Assembly: GCA_905188025.1 (NCBI GenBank)
Contig: CAJJKI010000029.1
Location: forward strand, 1 to 6,812
Length of the DNA stretch: 6,812 nucleotides
Direction of reading: 5' to 3'
Origin: an uncultured Eubacteriales bacterium
GTDB lineage: Bacteria; Bacillota_I; Bacilli_A; RF39; UBA660
Positions 6,335-6,812 of the stretch are shown piece by piece (within the stretch, counting starts at the first letter, position 1; each line of letters opens with the position of its first letter). The translations under genes and the position numbers were made by a program. The notes under the pieces were generated by a model. It saw nothing but the letters and a program-made list of their open reading frames with translations. It searched no databases and had not been told where the DNA came from.

Positions 6335-6812
6335 TTATTTTACAACTACAAATCCCGTAGCAATCTTTCGTGTTTGTTCACGTTGATACCAATCAATAGG
6401 TCTATTAACTATCTTATCATTAATTACTAAAACAGCTGAATTTCCACCATCCAAATTAGCTGCATTAATTGCTCCATATTTAGCCATTATCTCCATTTCA
6501 TCCTTAATAGAAGCTCCCATAGAATCAGTTCTTCTTCCATCAATTACTAAAAATAATATAACGCCATCCTGTCTTTGGCCGATTGCCGCACGCGGATGAA
6601 TTCCATATCCACCATTACCCCTTATATCAGCCTTCTTCCCATTAACTATCAAGAAAGGCCCAAATTCAACAGCATCTCTTATTCCTTTATTAATAGCTTC
6701 TGTAGCTGATATATATCCCAAGTACATTTTATTATCATTAGTAAAGCCAATTAATCCGGAAGAAGCATAACCTCCTTGAATAATCTTACCTTCACTAATT
6801 ACCACTCCAGCA
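6335..6812 (-). CDS. Phosphodiester glycosidase (NAGPA-domain) family protein, 5' end missing
   Basis: Only the C-terminal 158 residues are present; the frame is open through the right edge. The GTG at 6805 is an internal valine, not a start, because family conservation (AGVVISEGKII) begins before it. Family features in order: FGPFLIVNGK (50-59), HPRAAIGQRQDG (72-83), VIDGRR (89-94), MGASIKDEM (98-106), YGAINAANLDGGNSA (112-126) and a closing VNRP-to-GFVVV strand region. These fit the NAGPA domain found in the uncovering enzyme of lysosomal enzyme maturation and in many bacterial envelope proteins. The bacterial members are thought to cleave or bind sugar phosphodiesters at the cell surface; the substrate here is unknown. 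A signal peptide or membrane anchor, usual in the family, would lie in the missing part. The stretch coding HPRAAIG is unusually GC-rich (CCG CGT GCG) for this window. Stop codon is TAA. Confidence 0.9.
   Translation of the reverse strand, partial: AGVVISEGKIIQGGYASSGLIGFTNDNKMYLGYISATEAINKGIRDAVEFGPFLIVNGKKADIRGNGGYGIHPRAAIGQRQDGVILFLVIDGRRTDSMGASIKDEMEIMAKYGAINAANLDGGNSAVLVINDKIVNRPIDWYQREQTRKIATGFVVVK

Noticed and set aside
6803..6805. GTG as the start of the phosphodiester glycosidase gene
   Set aside because: The frame stays open to the window edge with family-like residues before the GTG, and no Shine-Dalgarno can be seen; the true start is outside the window.

Overview
The window is about 70% or more A+T and comes from a low-GC bacterium of the Bacillota, most likely a Bacilli-type or Mollicutes-related lineage. 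The strongest evidence is adjacent homologues of the Bacillus DnaB and DnaI helicase-loading proteins, a system typical of this group. All genes lie on the minus strand. The code looks standard: every tryptophan seen is TGG, no in-frame TGA occurs, and the five visible stops are TAG (three) or TAA (two).

Reading the minus strand 5' to 3' (right to left), the window opens with the 3' part of a phosphodiester glycosidase (NAGPA-domain) gene (6812-6335). Next come a short spacer with a near-consensus housekeeping promoter and a complete sigma-70 family factor resembling sporulation sigma factors (6218-5517), which ends at a clear rho-independent terminator (about 5509-5471). A gene-free stretch of roughly 365 bases follows. 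It holds a consensus promoter (5272-5244), two further extended -10 motifs and some imperfect repeats.

The rest is a compact replication operon: dnaB (start best placed at 5097), dnaI (overlapping dnaB by one base), a 91-residue tail-anchored membrane protein of unknown function (2865-2590), and dnaE, the DNA polymerase III alpha subunit (2572 to beyond the left edge). Gaps are -1, 16 and 17 bases, each gene has its own Shine-Dalgarno, and I see no internal terminator, so these four are probably co-transcribed.

Together the operon would encode the helicase-loading machinery (DnaB, DnaI), a polymerase that extends primers behind the helicase (DnaE), and an unknown membrane protein between them. 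Points most worth following up are the unknown membrane protein in a primosome operon, the eroded metal site in the PHP domain of DnaE, the altered zinc-ligand set in DnaI, and the stacked promoter-like motifs ahead of dnaB. I see no mobile element, CRISPR array, tRNA or rRNA gene.
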